Positions 5,846-7,921 of a DNA stretch of 7,921 bases are shown in pieces. Made by a program: the position numbers and the translations under genes. Within the stretch, counting starts at the first letter, position 1. Every line of letters starts with the position of its first letter. The stretch is taken from NCBI GenBank assembly GCA_021161965.1, contig JAGGZP010000075.1, forward strand, positions 1-7,921, read 5' to 3'. Below the pieces are notes generated by a model, which had not been told where the DNA came from, ran no database searches, and saw only the letters and a program-made list of their open reading frames with translations. The stretch is from a bacterium. GTDB taxonomy: Bacteria; Patescibacteriota; Patescibacteriia; UBA2591; JAGGZP01.

Positions 5846-7780
5846 TTATATCTTAAAAATTTCTAAATAAACTTTAGAAGGAATATTAATTTTACCAAAC
5901 TGAGCTAATTTTTTCTTTCCTTTCTTTTGCTTTTTTAATAATTTCATCTTTCTAGTTACATCTCCGCCATAAAGTTTTGCTGTCACATCCTTCCTAAAAG
6001 GCGCGATTCTTTCTGAAGCAATAACCTTTCCTATCTTGTCTTGTATTGAATCACCAGTAGCTGCTTGAATTTTTACTTCAAAAAGTTGACGAGGTAATAT
6101 ATTTTTCAATGTTTCAACAATTTTTTTTGCTCGCCGATAAACACCGTCTTTGTAGACTATTGTTGTAAGTTCTTCAACTTTTCGTCCAGCAATAAAAATA
6201 TTTAGCTTTTCTATTTCAGTTGTTCGATAGCTATTAAATTCATAGCTTAAAGAAGCATAGCCAGAACTAATACTTTTTAACTTATTGTAAAAATCAACAA
6301 TTAACATTGCTAAGGGAATCTTGGAATGGATAATAATACGCTGGTATTTCTCCGGCATTTTACTAGTTAGATACTCTGTTGATAAGAATTCGCCACGATA
6401 TTCCTTAATCAAATCCATTACTTTTCCAATAAATTTTATTGGGACAATAATATCAACATTCATAATTGGTTCTTCAACATGGTCTATTTTTGATAAATCG
6501 CCTATTTCTATTGGATTTTTAATTATTTTACTCTTACCATTCTTATTAAAGACTTTAAAACCAACAGTCGGAGTAGTAATTATCAAATCTAAACCATATT
6601 CTTGTTTAATCCTTTCGCGAGTAATATCTAAATGGAGTAACCCCAAAAACCCGCAGCGGAAACCAAAACCAAGAGCAGGAGATCTTTCTGGTTCAAAAGT
6701 TAAACTTGCATCATTGAGTTTCAATTTTTGTAAAGCGCGACGAAGGGATTCGACTTTATTCCCATCTTTAGAAAAAAAGCCGGCAAAAACCATTGGTTTA
6801 GGTTCTTGATAACCAGGCAGAGGAATTACTTTTTGATCCTTGTCGAGAGTTATTGTATCTCCAACACGGCATTTTTCAATTTCTTTTAATCCAGTAACAA
6901 TATAACCGATTTCTCCAGCCTCGAGTTCTTTTTGGGGTAAAAAATTTGGATTAAAAACACCAACTTCTAATACTTCAGAAACTGCTTGACTTTTTAGCAT
7001 TTTTATTTTTTCTCCGGCAATTATTTTGCCATCAAAAATTCTTACAAAAACAATTACTCCTCGATATTCATCATAAATTGAATCAAAAATAAGTGCGCGT
7101 AATGGTTTGTTCTTGTCTCCTTTAGGTGAAGGAAATGTTTCAACAATTTTTTCTAAGACATTTTCGATATTTATCCCGTATTTTGCCGAAACAAGCAGAA
7201 TTTCATTTTCATTTATTTGTAAAAGATTTGAAAGTTCTTTTTTAATTCTTGGTATATCTAAATTTGGTAAATCAATCTTATTTATAACTGGTAAAATAGT
7301 CAAGCCTTGTTTCTGAGCTAAATATAAATTTGCTAAAGTTTGTGCCTGGATTCCTTCACGAGCATCAACAAGTAAAATTGCTCCCTCAACTGCTGCTAAA
7401 GAACGAGAAACTTCATAACTAAAATCAACATGGCCAGGAGTATCGATCAGGTTTAAAATATATTCCTGCTGATTATTATTTATGTTTTTGTTTGCCTGCT
7501 GGCGTTCATCCGCGTCTTGATCCGCGTAAATCTGCGTCTTTATCCGCGTTGATCCGCGTTTGATGTCCGCGTGAATCCGCGTTTTATAGATCATCCTCAC
7601 CGGCTGAAGTTTTATTGTAATTCCTCTTTCTCTTTCCAATGGCATTCTATCAAGATATTGTGGTCTCATTTTTCCTGGCGGTACAGTCTTTGTCAATTCT
7701 AAAAAACGATCAGCAAGTGTTGATTTACCATGATCAATATGAGCAATAATACAAAAATTTCTAATGTATTTTTGTTCCAT
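5846..7780 (-). CDS. lepA: Elongation factor 4 (LepA) with an extra in-frame insert in the GTPase domain
   Basis: Ribosome-associated translational GTPase, also called EF4, which binds elongating or assembling ribosomes. The 644 aa exceed the usual ~600. GTPase motifs: G1 AHIDHGKS (13-20), G2 RGITI (52-56), G3 DTPGH (113-117), G4 NKID (167-170), G5 SAK (198-200). The beta-barrel domain II covers about 225-320. LepA hallmarks follow: GFRCGFLGLLHLD (373-385), the domain with GEFLSTEYL (463-471), and the LepA-specific C-terminus with GGDVTRKMKLLKKQKKGKKK (605-624). Between G2 and G3, residues ~67-101 form a hydrophilic insert encoded by a GC-rich octamer repeat. It falls at the beta2-beta3 hairpin, where most LepA proteins have a loop of only a few residues. 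All catalytic motifs are intact and the frame is open, so the protein is probably functional. The gene has its own promoter, no Shine-Dalgarno sequence, and upp 5 nt downstream. Confidence 0.96.
   Translation of the reverse strand: MEQKYIRNFCIIAHIDHGKSTLADRFLELTKTVPPGKMRPQYLDRMPLERERGITIKLQPVRMIYKTRIHADIKRGSTRIKTQIYADQDADERQQANKNINNNQQEYILNLIDTPGHVDFSYEVSRSLAAVEGAILLVDAREGIQAQTLANLYLAQKQGLTILPVINKIDLPNLDIPRIKKELSNLLQINENEILLVSAKYGINIENVLEKIVETFPSPKGDKNKPLRALIFDSIYDEYRGVIVFVRIFDGKIIAGEKIKMLKSQAVSEVLEVGVFNPNFLPQKELEAGEIGYIVTGLKEIEKCRVGDTITLDKDQKVIPLPGYQEPKPMVFAGFFSKDGNKVESLRRALQKLKLNDASLTFEPERSPALGFGFRCGFLGLLHLDITRERIKQEYGLDLIITTPTVGFKVFNKNGKSKIIKNPIEIGDLSKIDHVEEPIMNVDIIVPIKFIGKVMDLIKEYRGEFLSTEYLTSKMPEKYQRIIIHSKIPLAMLIVDFYNKLKSISSGYASLSYEFNSYRTTEIEKLNIFIAGRKVEELTTIVYKDGVYRRAKKIVETLKNILPRQLFEVKIQAATGDSIQDKIGKVIASERIAPFRKDVTAKLYGGDVTRKMKLLKKQKKGKKKLAQFGKINIPSKVYLEIFKI
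7508..7582 (-). repeat. Translated ACGCGGAT octamer repeat within lepA
   Basis: Seven copies of ATCCGCGT (plus strand; ACGCGGAT on the coding strand) begin at 7508, 7520, 7530, 7542, 7552, 7565 and 7575. Five are exact, and two carry one change each (ATCTGCGT and GTCCGCGT). Starts are spaced 12, 10, 12, 10, 13 and 10, giving a higher-order period of about 22 bp. The block is exactly 75 nt, so it keeps the lepA frame and encodes the segment from Thr67 to Asp91. Each octamer is 5/8 GC in a strongly AT-rich window, which points to an acquired or actively spreading repeat rather than drift of native coding sequence. Confidence 0.9.
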
Positions 7781-7831
7781 AATTAAAAAGTAAAATGCGA
7801 TATTCTATTAAAATCAAGATAACTTAAATAC

Positions 7832-7859
7832 AATATAACAAATAGAGAAATGCTGTCAA
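7832..7859 (-). promoter_or_regulatory. sigma70-like promoter for lepA
   Basis: On the minus strand a perfect -35 TTGACA (7859-7854) is followed by a 16-nt spacer and the -10 TATATT (7837-7832). Transcription should begin near 7825, leaving a leader of about 45 nt before the lepA ATG at 7780. It would serve lepA and upp. Spacer length and -10 sequence match those of the mreB promoter. Confidence 0.75.
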
Positions 7860-7862
7860 ATT

Positions 7863-7890
7863 TTGCTATTTTTAAAACTTATGCTATATT
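7863..7890 (+). promoter_or_regulatory. Divergent extended -10 promoter for the plus-strand gene
   Basis: The plus strand has TATATT (7885-7890) preceded by TGC, an extended -10 motif. A weak -35, TTGCTA (7863-7868), lies 16 nt upstream. Transcription would begin around 7896-7898, at or next to the ATG at 7899, implying a leaderless or nearly leaderless mRNA. The -35 is only 3 bp from the -35 of lepA on the other strand. Confidence 0.5.
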
Positions 7891-7898
7891 AGATTAAT

Positions 7899-7921
7899 AT
7901 GACGAAATTAATTATTAATGC
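7899..7921 (+). CDS. Start of a divergent gene, cut by the window edge
   Basis: An ATG at 7899-7901 opens a plus-strand frame that reads MTKLIINA before the window ends. A plausible extended -10 promoter sits immediately upstream. Eight residues cannot identify a family. The start resembles the KLIINADDFG opening of YdjC/ChbG-type carbohydrate deacetylases, but this is only a guess. It could also be an unused frame. Confidence 0.35.

Noticed and set aside
6321..6809. Plus-strand open frame of 162 codons
   Set aside because: It is wholly antisense to the conserved core of lepA and has no recognisable protein features.
7508..7582. Frameshift or pseudogene signal in lepA
   Set aside because: The repeat is exactly 75 nt, the frame is open through it, and all GTPase and C-terminal motifs are intact.
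758..7780. Alternative genetic code (TGA as glycine or tryptophan)
   Set aside because: No stop codon in the window is TGA, but all genes are open without reading TGA as sense, so there is no evidence for recoding.

Overview
The window is AT-rich bacterial DNA, with every complete gene on the minus strand. It most resembles a Candidate Phyla Radiation (Patescibacteria) genome. The grounds are very tight gene packing, CPR-flavoured MurD, MraY and glycosyltransferase N-termini (judged from memory), and no Shine-Dalgarno sequence before any of the eight minus-strand starts. Promoters are ordinary sigma70-like (TTGACA, 16-nt spacer, TATATT), which argues against Bacteroidetes. All seven visible stop codons are TAA or TAG, and nothing requires a non-standard code. 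The phylum call is an inference.

Read in the direction of transcription (high to low coordinates), the right edge holds two back-to-back promoters. One drives a plus-strand gene of which only about eight residues are visible. The other drives lepA (elongation factor 4). lepA is followed after 5 nt by upp, a uracil phosphoribosyltransferase of the fungal/eukaryotic FUR1-like type. mreB follows and has its own promoter starting 3 nt after the upp stop. This block covers translation, pyrimidine salvage and cell shape.

Between mreB and the next gene lies a 368-bp non-coding stretch (3737-4104). It holds small hairpins just after mreB and a mosaic of ATTG-headed heptamer repeats in two opposite orientations.

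A second minus-strand cluster then begins with a GT4-like glycosyltransferase. It continues with a small membrane protein carrying His/Asp motifs (YdjM-like, tentative), a 102-aa three-helix membrane protein, mraY, and murD cut off by the left window edge. The last four genes are separated by -1, 3 and 11 nt and are probably one transcription unit for lipid-linked peptidoglycan precursor synthesis.

The most striking item is inside lepA. Seven GC-rich octamers (ATCCGCGT on the plus strand) with alternating 12/10-nt spacing occupy exactly 75 nt and are translated in frame. They give the GTPase domain a hydrophilic insert of roughly 35 residues between the G2 and G3 motifs. I see no CRISPR array, RNA gene, transposase or toxin-antitoxin pair, and no clear sign of a new defence system.
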